Counted from the stretch's first letter, positions 1 through 13,639 are shown. The stretch is 64,000 nucleotides of DNA from Schoenoplectus triqueter (GCA_964058805.1 CAXKVV010000040.1:682001-746000), one strand, 5' to 3'. Numbers and translations are program-made. Notes: generated by a model not told the origin, from the sequence alone.

Positions 1-71
1 TCACGTACGCACGACGAGACGTGCGTACGGAAGACTAAATGAATAAAATAAACCAATCACAGAATAAACAA

Positions 72-102
<31 letters not shown>

Positions 103-3100
103 TAAAATAATATACAATCCAGAGTAACAAAATAAGAATACAACGCCGACATCGGCGGGACTAGCTCCTTCGCAATGGGCAGGAAAATCTTTCAAATAGA
201 AACCCAAAAGAAAGAAATAAAACTCGAAACCCGATGGATCCTAATCAACTACCCTGCTCATATGCGGATGCGGTGAAGCATCTCTGTCACCACGCAGGAC
301 TGCACCTAGCACTCTCTCATCAAAATAAATCCTGCACCTATGTACCTGGATCCCACAATCACCGTAAAAACGTGAGTAATGTAAAAATTACTCAATATGA
401 ATTTAGATCCAACCTTAAGATTTGATTTTCTTTCCTAGACTGGACCCAATATCGATACTGATTTTCTAAAAGGTTGTAAAATTACCATTTCAAATTAAAT
501 TAATAATTTAAATGTATCTCTTTTAAAATCCGCTATTATGCGATGACATGCAATGAAAAAGAAACTCAAAATATAAAAACTATAAAAATAATATAATATC
601 CATATATAAGGTACGAGATTAAAACACCCAAAATAAATATCCCAGTTGTAGATCATCAGACCATCCACAAGCAGGCATGTAATCGGGCCCTGGACATGTG
701 ACTTACCTAAGCGGGCACGTATTCAGGTCCAACTTATAAACTTAAGGTTTTCGAGTAAGCGAGCGCCAATGCCCTGAATACCCTAGGAAAATTCGGTCTC
801 CTAAGGCAATAACACCCTAGGAGAGTGACGGTTAAAAGCACATACTCGGTATTCTGAATCTGATGATCCACCTCACAGAATAATAATATAAATAAGACAA
901 AGGAATTAATAAATTATACTTTCAGTTTCCATATCGCCAAAAGATGATAACTACCCGTGAAATGATAAAACATAATATAATACAAATGAAAGACTCTCTG
1001 TACCAACCAGGGGCCAAAGGAGAGCTCCCGACTTTCTCTATACCAATCAGGGGCCAAAGGAGAAAGCCCTTCGGACATATCGAGATCTCAAATAAGTTGG
1101 CTAAATAAAATAATATAATATAATGGAGTAGAATCTAAACTCGAATATGGCCGCCCACACTAAACACTGAAAGACATGTAGTTCTAATCGCTCAATTTAA
1201 ATTGAAATCAAATCATATCCAGAATAATAATAAGATAATATTAATCCAAATAAAAAACACTTTGACTCAGCCAATTCCGTCAAATGACGGGGTCGGTGGA
1301 TAACCGATAGGTAAAGGTGCGTAATGCATATACAGACCAAGGGGCCTCACAGGCCAACCAGTTTATCGAACATAACCCATTGGCCTGGTTATGCAAGACA
1401 ACCTCCGACTGAGATCACCCGACCCACCTCTCAGCACTCTCATATATTTAATGCATGATTAACTATCTAACTTAATTAATAATTAGTGATAGTAATAGTA
1501 TTAACCTAATAATTATAATCTACAACTTTGTTAATTAATTCTAATCTAATCCTATCGCGGGACTATTTTCCGAGTCCTACACATATCCTGTCTACATGCA
1601 ATATGACATACGAATGCGAGTAGGCCCCAAACACGCTGGTCAATTTATCGGATGCAATGACAGTTCAAATTTGGGTCTCTAAACAGTGTTTGGTCAAAAA
1701 ATATCGTGGTTCAGTTATTTTAAAAATAATTTTATTTTTCATTTGGATTCCTATTTCTGAAGAAAGAAAAGAAATTCTAGAAACCTGTACATGAGAATGA
1801 TGGTGAGGATCGCAGAGTCGCTCTACTCTGGAGGCAACACGCCTGTCTCAGTATTGACATCTGTGTACGTGAGGTCGGGATCGGCCTCAAATTCTGTGAG
1901 TGGATCCAAGTCGACTATATCACCTATTATTAATTTAAATTGAGTGTTTGTTAGTTTTTACATGATTTAGTTCATAATTAATAATTAATTATAGTGGCAT
2001 TTTAATTAACCTCTGTTCGGGTTTTATCGTATTTTTTTAAATTTCGGCAACATTTCTGCTGAATTTATAGGGTGTCAGAAAATCTAATTAACACATTTTT
2101 ATTCATTTTATTGTGTGTATTATATTAATCACTTTTATACATCTTTCCTAAATTTCCGTTCGAGATTTATTATTTTTTATTAAGTATTAGTTTTAATGTA
2201 CTTATCGTTTAATCCTTATATTTTGTTTGAGTTTTGATTATGAAGCCGTATTTTTAATCTTTTATAACTTGTATCATACTTTTTATTGAGTTTTGAGTTA
2301 TGGGGTTCAATCGGGCGAATTTGATAATTGTCAGACAACTCAGAAAATGAACAAATTGCACGTGCACACACAATTACAAACAAAATTCTTTAATTCATTT
2401 TATTCATACAATTCTGATTACATTTACAATTACATCGAATGAAGGAAAATATAAAAATTGAAATTAAATGAAATAGAGAAATTAATTAATATATATTATA
2501 TTATATATAATATAATATTCTAATATTCTCTTTATTTATTTAAAAATAGAGAAATTGATTAATATATATTATTTATTTTTAATATTCTTTTAATTCAAAA
2601 ATAGAGAAATTAATTAATATATATTAATTATAACCTAATTATTATTTTTATTATATTTCTTAAATTATATAATTTATTTTATTATATATGTATTAATATT
2701 ACATTTTTATAAGTTAGAAAATAGATTAACATAAAAGAAAGAAAAAACAAATTTGAAAGAATTAAATTAATTTAAAGAAAATATTATTATTATATTAATG
2801 TGTTGGTGTTTGAATGAACGGGATCATACGCTGTCTACCATACCATTTGTGTTTGTGCACCGGTAACCCGTAATGGAGGCAAACAAGGAATGAAATTATT
2901 TCCCTTATAATTTAAGTTTACGTAATTATCCATGACGCCACCGAGCCTTTCGGGGCGGCGTCAATTAATTAGTCATATTTTATTTAGTCAATTTTTAATT
3001 CTTGTGACTTTTAAATTATTGGGCCTATATTTATCTTAACTAACCTCTAATTAAGTTTAATTGAGTTAAATCCATTTAGTTGGCCCAATAACCTATGTTG

Positions 3101-4900
3101 TGAAAAATCCAGCCTACTAATGGGCTTGGCCCATTTTACCATGTTTTAGTTTATCGATTTATTCTAGAATTCATATCAATCCAACAGCCATAGTTCAAGC
3201 CCAAGTTTGTGAGTCCATATTGAAAAATCGACTAAGATAACAACAACAATCAACATATACAGGAAATAAGCACAAACAACAGCAAAGATAACAAGCAACA
3301 AACTACAGGCAACATGAAACAACATAGGCAACAAGAATTAACTAACAACACACACACTACCAAGAAGTAGGCACCAGAGGGGATATGGGGCACAATAGCA
3401 GTAGCAATTCCCTAACAATACCAGAGCTAGTGTAGTATCAATTCAGTTAACCAGTAACCTAGACAGTACAACAAGCAAGCAACAGAAAATAATCCCAAGT
3501 TCAACCATACCAGCAAGCAGATCCCAGACCCAACACAGGAAACCACAATTTAGATTAGTAACCAGCAAAGAAACCGGACCAGGTAGTATAACAGAAACCA
3601 GACCAGAAATCCAGTACCAGTGCTGGTACCAGCACAGAGCATTAACAAGCAACCCAAACAGAAAAGAACCAAACCAGCAAGGTGACCAAGGTTCAAATCA
3701 GATTCCAGGAGGGACCTCACATCATTGATACTAGTGGTACCAGTGTACCAAGGTACACCATCGACCAATATCCCAACAAGGAAAATAAAAAAATAAATCA
3801 GGTCTAGATACATCTAGGGTTTACATGTATCAGCAAGCAAACAAACAAACAAGGCAACAAAGGCAACAACCCACAAAGAGGTAAAAGGCCAAGCAGGGCA
3901 GCAAGACCAAGCCAACAAGCCAAAGAAACAACATGGCATGCAACAACATCAACAACAATCCTAAATCACATGAATTAATCTGAGTTGGAATTTATCAGTA
4001 AAAAGGAGAATGGACACAAAAGGGCAGATAACAAAAGAGGTGACAAAGCGAGCGCCTCTCCTCAGAGTTTTACGGCCAACACCCTCCTCCCTCTTCTTAG
4101 AGCTTATTGCCAACCGAAATGAGTAGTGTTTGTTGTTCTTATGAGTTAATTGTATCTAATCTCAACACATGAGTGCCAAAAGAGAGAGATAAAGAGGGCG
4201 CTGGCCAGCTTATATAGGGGCGACCGAGATGAGAGGCTCAAATCGGGTCAAGGGTCCTCAAAGGGTAGGTGAGCCTCGAGAGAGGGGGAGTAAGGGGCAA
4301 CAAGAGGGAGGGGACAGTAGTGGGTGAGGGGAGTGACAGGTGAAAAGGTGCTCACGCAGGTGAAGTCAACAAGGGAAAGGCCTCGATGAGGCGTGGGAAG
4401 GAAGAGGCAGGGCGAGGAGAATGAGAAAAAGGAGAGAGACAAAGTTTTGAGAGAGGGGTTAGGATCATCGGGTGAGAGAGAGAAAGGTAAATCAAAATTA
4501 AAGAAGATAGGGATAATAAATGAAAGGAGATATGAATAATAAATGGAGAGAGAGAATGAGGATGAGATCAATTATGGTGAAATGGTCTGGACTTTGGTGT
4601 GACGTTGAGCATTTTGTTCTGGATATAAATCTTGTGTTTTTTTATTTAATGGTTTTTGTTCATATTTACAACATTGCCTATATAAAGTTCAAGGTTTTAT
4701 CTTAATTTATTTGTCGAGTTATTTAATTATCCATTTATGGTTTAACACTCAATTTAGTTTTCAAATTTATTTATTTATTTATTGTACGTCATTTTAAATT
4801 TCTAGGTTATGTTGTAAAGTATTTAATTAGTCTTAATTATGTCCTTTAATTTATGTTATAGTTTAATTAAATTTATGGTTTAACACGTTATGTTAACATA
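1..4900. mobile_element. Long LTR (second copy of the 5-kb LTR family), cut by window edge
   Basis: Bases 1-430 align closely to 32,682-33,060: the same palindromic GTACGCACGACGAGACGTGCGTAC-type start, 'AACGCCGACATCGGCGGG' and 'GCATCTCTGTCACCACGCAG' occur in both in the same order. Further blocks correspond in order: AT-rich arrays with AGAGAAATT motifs near 2.47-2.62 kb, a CA-rich ACAACAAC-type stretch at 3.2-3.95 kb, and a purine-rich GAGAGAG stretch at 4.2-4.57 kb. The window begins about 47 bases inside the element. The right end is not clear; similarity fades near 4.8-4.9 kb and no target duplication can be checked. No gag or pol coding is seen, as expected for an LTR. The copy looks older and more diverged than the one at 32.6 kb. 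Confidence 0.6.
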
Positions 4901-7152
4901 GTTCGGTTATGAAACTTACATCTCCAGATCTCGTCTCATAAACAGAACATCGCTTTATTGACAAATATTGTTTTACAATTAGAAACTTTAGTTTTTTTTT
5001 CACAATATAAGTGTAAGAAAACTAAAAATAAACTAACAAAATAAAGAACAATAATGAGCACTCAAGACTCAAAAAAATTAGCTAGAAGTTGAAAGAAAAA
5101 TTGAGCCAAAGTTTAAACATATGATTTTGAATTATATGTTAATATCATTATGATTCTATATCTTCAAAGAAGTTGTTTCATTAGTCTTGATTATTAGTAC
5201 TTGTATTCTTTGGAGCTTTCATAGGATCCTATAAATATCTCAAAGAAATTTTATAAATTCAAATATATTTTGTAAAACTATAAAATAAAGAGAAATTATT
5301 AAGTACAAAAAATTATAATTATCATTATATGAATAGTTTAAATGTATCAATGAATTATAAAAAAATGATATATTGACACAAATTAGATATAAAATTAGTT
5401 AGATTTATAATTTATATAAAAATATAATTAGAAATATATAATGAAATTTTGTGGATATGTATTCAGATAAAATTAGATTAGATATCTTTGTACAATGTTA
5501 GATATTAATTGATAATAACTAAATAATTAGATACAAATATGTAATAATCAAATTATATCTTTATCCGTTATAATTTCTTGAATACAAATATAAATATGAA
5601 TAATGGAGACGAATCAAGATAAATTCGAATAATTTATATTACTTTTCAAATTCAAATATTTTAGCCCTAATTAAATCGTTATGTCCGAATTTAATGGAAG
5701 TTGTTATTACGCTTCTATTACGTCCGCACCGGGTCCCGCCATGACGCCTCAGTCCAAGTGGAGCAAAACAAAAGGGTAAAAGTGAGACCCAAACATTTTT
5801 GTAAGAATAAAACACATCACAGTCTAATCGCTTCAATAAACTGCCAAGGTTTGTCTATAACAACACCTCAATATCCATGAGACCATGACCACACGCGGTA
5901 CGTCCATTCTCTCAGCAAAACAGCCTAACAGGTAAAAATAAAATAGAGCTTCTTACCCCTGTAAAAAAACAAATAGCTATGAAATAAGAAAACATAAATA
6001 ATTGAAAAATGGCCAGGTCAGTGGGTAGACACAGATTTAGATACAGAGAGTAGGCCGCACAGGAACCAGATAAAATTAACGCGGAAGAAGGTTGAAGAGT
6101 CAAAAGTCAGCTTCTCAGTCACACCCTCACTTTTTCCTCTAATTAGTAATGCCGCCTTTGATTTTATTTTATGGTTGAATCTGATTGACAATAATAAAAT
6201 AATAATTTCATAAATATTCTTCTCAAGTTTGAATTAGTCAAGCTCAGGATCCTCTGCGGACTACAATCCTGCTCAATACAGACAAATGAGTCACAGAAGA
6301 CGGGTCATCCTTCCTGTCAGCATCTTGCCACGCATCCGGCTACTTCGTCTCACACCACAGAGGTGTCTTTCAAGTGCGTTGGTCAACACTCAACAGTTTA
6401 GTTTAGGCACTGACAGTCACTTGAGTTCCAAGCCTTCCTTTGACTGGTCTTTGGTCTTGAAGAATGAAGGAGAAGGAGAAGGAGAAGGACCCTGCTTTTG
6501 CACACACACCCCTCTAACATTTTCCATTTTTCTATCATTTATATTTCCCCGGATTGTTGATCTGTCGTGGAATCAAGTACAATGTTGTACGGCAATTTTT
6601 CTTTCTTAATTTATATATAATTTATAGGAATTAAACATTTAAAATTTTATATTTTATGATAAAAAAATTTCACATATGATAGGTATCATTTTTTTTATTT
6701 ATTCAGTCAGCGTTGTAGTGCATCTATGTTTTCACTAGTGGTAAAAAAAGATTATCAAGAAATGAATAAATTTAGATATAAAGTCATGATAGTTTGAATA
6801 ATGTAAGATTATAAAACTATTTTTGCATCATGCATCATGATTCAAAATTTTGTAGTTGGACTTTACCTCATAAGAGAGTTTGGTAGCGTAGCAAATTATC
6901 TGCTAGAAAACGAAAATACAATACATTATAATATTATATAATGGACAGTGAAATAAGAGACGCACAACAAGAACAATTAGTAAATTATGACTCCAGTTTA
7001 CTCTATCTATATTAGAAAAGTTGAGGACCTAAAAGTAAAGTCCATTAGTCCAAAGTAGCTAATTTTGCATTCAAACCCCTCCACTTGTGAAACACATGTT
7101 GAAGGATCAAACATTCAAACTCCAAATTAAACGCGCTTTATCTCCAAATTCC
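4901..7152. other. Intergenic, WRKY upstream region
   Basis: AT-rich sequence without a credible coding region. A slightly GC-richer patch lies at 5.69-5.78 kb. The stretch from about 6.1 kb on serves as the upstream region of the WRKY gene and holds a cluster of W-box motifs, listed separately. Confidence 0.6.
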
Positions 7153-7215
7153 TATAAAAGCTTCTCTCTCCGTCATTTCAATCCTCACTGAGTTGCTCCC
7201 CTCCTCTTCTTGACT
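6098..7215 (+). promoter_or_regulatory. W-box cluster upstream of the WRKY gene
   Basis: W-boxes (TTGACC or TTGACT, the core bound by WRKY proteins) occur as AGTCAA at 6098-6103, AGTCAA at 6236-6241, GGTCAA at 6381-6386 (all three on the minus strand), TTGACT at 6440-6445, and TTGACT at 7210-7215 in the presumed 5' leader. Four lie within 350 bases. Group III WRKY genes are often regulated by WRKY factors, so auto- or cross-regulation is likely. This is inferred from motif presence only. Confidence 0.5.
7153..7160 (+). promoter_or_regulatory. TATA box of the WRKY gene
   Basis: TATAAAAG lies 110 bases before the start codon at 7270, followed by a pyrimidine-rich CTTCTCTCTCC stretch that is typical of a plant transcription start. 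Confidence 0.6.
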
Positions 7216-7269
7216 CTTTCCATCTCTCCTGCAAAATAACTCAATCAGCGTTCCTCCAAACATACAGAA

Positions 7270-8898
7270 ATGGACAGCACCGACACCGGAGAAAACCAAA
7301 GCATTCTGCTCTCTGAGCTGTCTTTAATCCAGCAATTGGTGATCCAGTTGGAATCCCAACTGAGGCTGGGAGAACCTTCCAACTCTACCATTGAACTCTT
7401 CAAATCCATTGTCCCAGAGCTCCTCTCCAGAACAGATAAATCCTTATTTCTTGCCAAGTCATGCGGGTACGGTTTCAGCCCCAGAGAGCCCCCATCGCCA
7501 CCAAGATCCGCCACTGCGAGCCCGGCTAGCGGCATGTCGGAGGCGACATTCAGGTGCCATGATGACAACGATGACAACAATACCAATACCAATAACAATA
7601 ACAAGAGAGATGTTTCAAAGAAGAGGTTCGTATAACTCTCGTTCTCTCTTCTTGGTTTTGCAATTAATTAATGAGAATGATATGCTGCTCAGAATTTCAC
7701 AATTTATTTCACCTCAAACTAACTGATAAATTAAAAAATAAAAAATCACAGGAAAACATTGCCAAGGTGGAGAAGCCAAGTGAGAGTGGGGTCCACCGGT
7801 GGGATAGAGGGCCCACTTGATGACGGCCATAGTTGGAGGAAATATGGCCAGAAAGACATTCTTGGAGCCAAACATCCCAGGTTGGGTTTGTTATGATTCA
7901 ATATCATTGGAATTTTATTTTTTTTATTCAAACAATACTGTTCAATAATATTCATTACATAAACCCAATTAAATGGAAGTTACACGTCTCAATTTCAGCC
8001 TGGTAGTTATAGTTAATCTGCTAAGAAAAGAGCATAAAAATCTCCTCTCCCAAGTATAAGGCCCAAAAGTAATACTTAGTTGATAAAACTTAATTGGGCC
8101 TTATTCACAAACTGTATTTTCTTCTAAAGACAAAATTAATTTATCAAGGGAAAAGAAAGAACTAAGAAGGCTGCATCCCCCCACCCCTCCCCACTTTCCT
8201 TACCATTTTTTTTCTTTTTTATTGTTTTCAGGGGCTACTACCGCTGCACATACCGCAACTCGCAAGGTTGCACGGCAACCAAGCAGGTGCAGCGAACCGA
8301 CGAAAACCCCGCTGTCTTTGACGTCATCTATCAAGGGAACCACACATGTGTTAATAAATCAAATGGATCCAACATCAACTGCATCAACAACAACAACAAC
8401 AACAACATCAAAAACATTAATAACAACTACAAACAAACGGCTCAGTCAAGTCACGAGCAAGATTATCTCAACAGCCTTAAAGCAACCCTAACTGTCAAAA
8501 CAGAAGGATTGGGCCCCTCTGGTTTGGGCCAACAGGAGGCCCAACAGATCAACTCCATACCTTTCTCTTTTCCCTCGACACCAATCGAAAGCAGCCACGT
8601 CACCACCGCAACCAATAATTATTTTACTACTGGAAGTTTCTTGCCTTCTTTTACCAATTCACCTGCCACATCAGAATCAAACTACTACTCCATCTCACCG
8701 TGTGCAGTTGGTGGATATGACACCGGATTTGGAGGGTTAGGATTTAGAAAGGTTGATTCTGACCTAACAGAGGTAGTCTCGGCATTGTCGGCTGCCACAT
8801 CAATGACAAATTCACCGATCGGTGACATGGATCTTGTTTTTGAAGGGTTAGATTTTGACAACAATTCTCAGATAGACCTCTCCAGCTTCTTTTCTTGA
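7270..8898 (+). CDS. Group III WRKY transcription factor (WRKY41/53/30-like)
   Basis: A nuclear DNA-binding regulator that binds W-boxes; relatives act in defence and leaf senescence. Exons 7270-7625, 7752-7880 and 8232-8898 join with canonical GT-AG introns into 1,152 bases, 383 residues. The WRKY domain has WRKYGQK at residues 147-153 and a zinc finger with C167, C175, H199 and C201, spacing C-X7-C-X23-H-X-C, which defines group III. The second intron falls at the conserved place after the 'PR' of the domain (HPR|GYYRC). A basic KKRK at 117-120 is a likely nuclear signal. The N-terminal 60 residues carry the leucine-rich helix (SELSLIQQLVIQLESQL) common in group III. Asn-rich stretches follow at 103-111 and after the zinc finger; the C-terminus is acidic and Ser-rich (DLSSFFS) and may activate transcription. 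The ATG is the first after the TATA box. Apparently intact; the exact orthologue was not settled. Confidence 0.95.
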
Positions 8899-9778
8899 GT
8901 TTCCACAGCTACAACGCATAGACAAAGCTCCTCACATTAAAATTTAAGTTAGTAGGCAGAAAGTGTCATGAAGTGAACAAGCTTACATTTGTTCCTACAT
9001 TTTCAATGAGTAGTATATACTATATAATTCTTTGTTAGAGATTAAGCCAGTTTAGATGGAAAGATAGAATTAGAGATGTTCTCTGGAATGCATTTTGTTT
9101 GTAACTACACCTTGCTTTGCTACTGCAAGCAATTGGGTCAAGACGATTTATTTGATTATTGACTACAGATATATCAATCGAAGGAGTTTCTACATACTGA
9201 CAAGAGCTTATAGTTAAACACGGGTGCAAGGGCTTTGCTATTCTCGTCGTCCATTTTGTTGAAGAAAAAGAAGTCGAACTGAAAATTAGAGTCACTGAGT
9301 ATAATAAAAGAGAAATTCAGGGGGTCAAAAGCAAAAACCAGGCTACCTCCCCCATTGAAATATACCCATCAGTTTGCGGAGACCGATCAATTGGTGTAAT
9401 TATTCTTGTTATTTCTCAAGTTTAATCAACTGCATACGAGGAGATGGGTGAGCAACTAAACTGTGTTGAAGGCAAGTTGCACCACAATTTGAGGGGAAAA
9501 TAGAGGTTTGCATATTCAGCATCGTGTCTCAGAATTTGAGTATTGAAATTTGATAAATTAAACTCGAAAATAAATCCTGCACCATCTAGATTCACAACAA
9601 GGAGAAAAACACAAATGACCACAAAACTACCGACCACAAAATAAAAAAGAGAACAACAATGACAACTCACTTCTAAACCCTGTCAAGAGCCTACAAATAT
9701 CCATGCAACTAAAGCCTAAGAAAACAAGCATAGTGCCTGTGCATTGCATTATTATTTTTTAATTCACAAAAGCAAAGC
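8899..9778. other. Intergenic, 3' flank of WRKY and of the RAE1 remnant
   Basis: WRKY 3' untranslated sequence probably fills the first few hundred bases, and the convergent RAE1 pseudogene would have had its 3' end near 9.4-9.78 kb. No further coding was recognised. Confidence 0.5.
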
Positions 9779-9826
9779 TTACTTCTTTCCTGTGCCAATG
9801 TGTGGCTTTCCTTTAACCTCAGATTC

Positions 9827-10830
9827 CTGCTCAGAGGAAAAGAAAATAAAAAGACTGTAAAGCCATAACATCAGGACAAAAACAGATATCAAAATATATG
9901 CGCAGCCCTTCATATACAACTCAATTTAGGTCTCAAATATAATATTCATTCTCAAAAAAAGAACATAAATATATTTTAGAGATCTCATGGTTTTTTGCCC
10001 ATATCTATCAAGAATGGTATTTCGACTCGACAATAACTTGTCAGGTCTACTTAATGGTTTATCCCGTTCTAGGGAGGGATCCCTTGACAATGGGTTATTT
10101 TTACAATCTTGACAATGAATTTTTAAATAAATATAAAGGGTTATTTTTACAATCTTGACAATGAATTTTTAAATAAATATAAAAAAATAGAAAGCAAATT
10201 TCATGTTCATTATCACTCGAAAGTATTTGCAACAGTTCTAATTCAATGGTCTTGATGGATTATCAAATGATAATAAAATTATATGAAATTTCAAACACTA
10301 TCGGTCTATAAGTTAAAAAATATATCTATAATTTTTTTAAAGATTTTTTTGAATTTATTTAAAAAATCTATTGTCAAGATTGTCAAAATGACCATTGTCA
10401 AGGGATCCCCCTCATATGAATGGTATTCTCCAAAACCTAATTTGTTGTGTGTGACCTTCATCATGCCTGTAGCGCTTCTCTATCGCTGTGTGCGATTTCC
10501 TTCCGATCGCGAGTTGCCCGTGTGTTGTGGGTGAGGTCCGATCGCGTGTGTCACATTCGGCCTCCCAACTGCTCAAGTAGGGTTGAGCTGCCTTTATCAG
10601 TTTCGTCCGCCGCTGCCTGATTATGTGTCGCGAGCTCAGACACGAATCGCGAAGAGGAAGGTGAAGTTTTGATTGTGAAATTTATTTCTTGTGTCGGACT
10701 GAAATAGTATTTCGGACCACAAAAGACGATTTGTTAGGGGATTTGGAATTCCTTTGGACCGAAGGAAAAATATCTTAGATCACACAAGCTTTTTTTTTTT
10801 TGTTGTTTAATTATTTAAGAGAGGAATAAA
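9827..10830. other. Left part of the enlarged RAE1 intron
   Basis: Non-coding sequence between the last RAE1 exon and the Copia remnant. It contains the MITE at about 10,071-10,414. A GC-richer stretch at 10,430-10,720 with several CGATCGCG-type CpG clusters gave no recognisable protein and might be remnant LTR of the Copia element. Confidence 0.4.
10071..10414. mobile_element. Mutator-type MITE (family A, copy 1)
   Basis: Left arm GGGATCCCTTGACAATGG followed by CAATCTTGACAATG is mirrored at the right end by ATTGTCAAGATTGTCA and CCATTGTCAAGGGATCCC, giving long terminal inverted repeats. The same family occurs at 54,510-54,886 with a 9-bp target duplication. In this copy a 46-bp piece of the left arm is exactly duplicated in tandem (10092-10137 and 10138-10183). 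No transposase. Target duplication not certain here. Confidence 0.75.
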
Positions 10831-11734
10831 ATGGTAGAAGATAAGAGTTCTTTTAAATCATTTTAGGTTATCTCAGTTTGACTAAATGGGTTTTACTAAA
10901 CGGGACTGAGAATTATTTACTATGGTCAAAACATACACTTATGTATTTGAGAGAATTATTTACTATGGTCAAAACATACACTTATGTATTTGAGAGGTTA
11001 GAGATTAATTAGTTATGTTATCGGTACGGTAACAAAATCAGAAGCAACGACAGAGAAAATAGCTAAGCTCCAGAAATAGAAGGCGGATGATGGACATGTT
11101 ATGTTATGGCTTATTAACTCGATGGAAATGAGACTACAAAATTAATTCATAATGTTAGATATTGCCTTACAAGTGTGGGATCGAGCAGCAAAGATGTATT
11201 CTCAAAAGGGGAATCATGTGCAAGTCTATCACCTTCAGACCAAGTCAGATTATTTGGTACAAGGGAAAATGAGTGTGACTGAATTTTTCTCAGAATTAAA
11301 TAATATGTGGGACTGAGTCTCTGGCGAAGGGATCCACTACCTGCTCTTCGTGATACATATGAAGTAGTGGTTCAGGAGAAAAATAATGAAATTTGTGCCA
11401 GTGCAAGAGAGGTTAGCCATGTTGAGCCAACCACTTACAACCTCGTCTCAAGGTGATAAAGTTTGTGATTACTATCATAGAAAGAATCATACTAGATAGA
11501 CTTGTTGGGACTTACACGGAAGATCAACCAGAGGTCGAGGTCATGACAGAAACCAAGGTAAGAGGTCGTGGACTAGGACATGGTGGATCAGGATACAAGC
11601 AGACACATGAGGTCGACACAACTAGTCAGTTGGGTTCAGGCTCCGATGACATGCTAACTCAGCTGATGACTCAGCTTGCATGTAGACTTTCACCTACCAC
11701 CCCGACTAGTGCCACTGCATCAGTTGCTCATTAG
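10831..11734 (+). pseudogene. Copia gag remnant
   Basis: Frames read pieces of a Copia gag: LNG...YLLWSKHTLMYL near 10.88-10.95 kb, then a zinc-knuckle remnant around 11,460 (CDYYHRKNHT) followed by Gly/Arg-rich sequence (RGRGHDRNQ, RGRGLGHGGSGYKQ). A 43-bp segment is tandemly repeated (10909-10951 and 10952-10994). Several frameshifts and stops, so it is not functional. Confidence 0.7.
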
Positions 11735-12189
11735 GGGCTGACGGTTATAATATTTCTTCTCTTCTTACTACTGTAATTAAACCAATCGACACTATTATGA
11801 AAGCCCTAGTAGCCGAGCCTAGCATTGATAAGTCCTGAATTGTAGATTGGGCATCTAAACACATGATTTTTTTATTTCATAATGTTCAAAACCTATAAAA
11901 CTATGTTTGAAAGAGACAAATTGCAAATAACCGACGGCTCGTTATGTCTAATAGCAGGAGTTAGGGATGTAACATATACTTCTGAACTTCAACTATCATC
12001 AATTTTATATGTTCCTAACTTCACTAACAACCTATTGTCAGTCAGTCAATTAGTAGATGATCTTAACTGTGTGGTTTCTGTCTCCTACTCATGTTGTGTT
12101 GCATGAGCTGGAGACATGAAGAGTAATTAGTATTGAGAAGAGTGAAGACTTGTACCGACTCAAACAAGGAGAGAAAAACATGAAGTAAA

Positions 12190-13130
12190 GAGCTTGCTTG
12201 GCAGAAACTTCAGAATTAGAGTTATTTTTGTTGCATTGTTGTTTATGCCATATAACATTTATTGTGCTTGGAAAGTTATACCTCAAGTTGTATTCTATGT
12301 GTAACAAGACTAAATTAGTATGTGATGCGGGTGAGTTTGCTAAGCACACAAGAACAATGTATCCCTCTTTTGATAATAGAAAATTTTCTTATTTTGATAT
12401 TATTCATTATGATATTTAGGAGCCCTTGAGGGTTGTTACTCCTTCTGGTTCGAGGTGGTTGTTACTTTTATTGATCGTCATAGCCAGATGACTTTGTTGT
12501 ACTTGTTGAAGAGGAAAAATAAAGTTCTTGAGTGTTTCAAGGATTTTCACAAGATGATGGAAACACAATTTGAAAAGAAAACGAAGGCGTTATGCTCAGA
12601 TAATGACACATAATACACCAACATGACAATGCAAAACTTCTTACGAGATAATAGCATTGTATATCAAACTACATGAGTGAGAATATCTGAACAGAATGGT
12701 GTTATGGAAAGAGAGAACAAACACATTCTTGAGATTACAAGGTGTCTTCTCTTTGCCGTGAATGTTTCAAAGTACCTGTGGAGAGAGGTAGCACAAACTG
12801 CTACATACCTAATCAACAGAATTTCGTTGAGGGCGATGGACTTCAGTAAACCGATCGAGATGCTCACGGGTATTATCTCATTTAAGGTACTCCGAAGAAG
12901 TTTGGGTGTGTGTGCTTTGTGCATAACACAAGTCCGGGTTAGTAAATTTGATGTAAAGTCTCACAAATGTGTGTTTGTTGGATATTCGAGTGGAAAGAAA
13001 GGATATAAGGGTTATGACCCCGTGAAGAAAAAAATGCTTGAGAGCTTGGACGTGACATTTAGAGATACGAAAAAACCTTACTTTGTACTCTCGAATGCAC
13101 AGTCAAATACATCTCCCGTGAAATCCATGA
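12190..13130 (+). pseudogene. Copia pre-integrase and integrase remnant
   Basis: The open stretch at 12,677-13,228 reads RISEQNGVMERENKHILEI then LWREVAQTATYLINRISLRA, the conserved Copia integrase core end, and SHKCVFVGYSSGKKGYKGYDP, the usual integrase C-terminal part. Upstream 12,230-12,600 keeps pieces of the GAG-pre-integrase domain and integrase core, with stops. 13,207-13,640 is the degraded spacer before reverse transcriptase. Confidence 0.8.
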
Positions 13131-13639
13131 TACTCTTAAGGCGGTTGTCGCACTTCCCTCGGATCGGGTTGGCCGAGAGGGGGAGCATAGGGTATCGGAC
13201 AACGATATGGAAGATACTATGGACTTGAGTGATACTATTGATGTGAGCCCAAATACAAGTTCAAGGACAAGTGTGGATTTGAGAGCGGATAAAACCTACC
13301 GCCTCCAACCAGGCAGATCCATAAAGTGTACAGTCGAAAACATCATCATGAAAATGTTGAGCAACTATCTGTCTAAGATCAATATCAATTACTCATACAT
13401 GTCGACAGCTCTCCCATATCACAACCTCTAGGTAATTTAGAGTTACCCTAAAGTACTAATTTTCTCTCTAATCTCGATCTTCCTATTGTTGTACACAAAG
13501 TATTGGAACAAAAAGAAGGTGCCTCAACATCTCAGTCTATTTCTCATTATGTTTCATTTGAGACACTCCCACCTGTGTATAAAGCATTTGTTACCTCTTT
13601 ACATTCTAATTTTGCTTCACATACACAATTCAACAAAGC

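Noticed and set aside
7245..7604. 119-codon open frame antisense to WRKY exon 1
   Set aside because: It mirrors the real coding exon, has no family resemblance, and codon pattern follows the WRKY frame.
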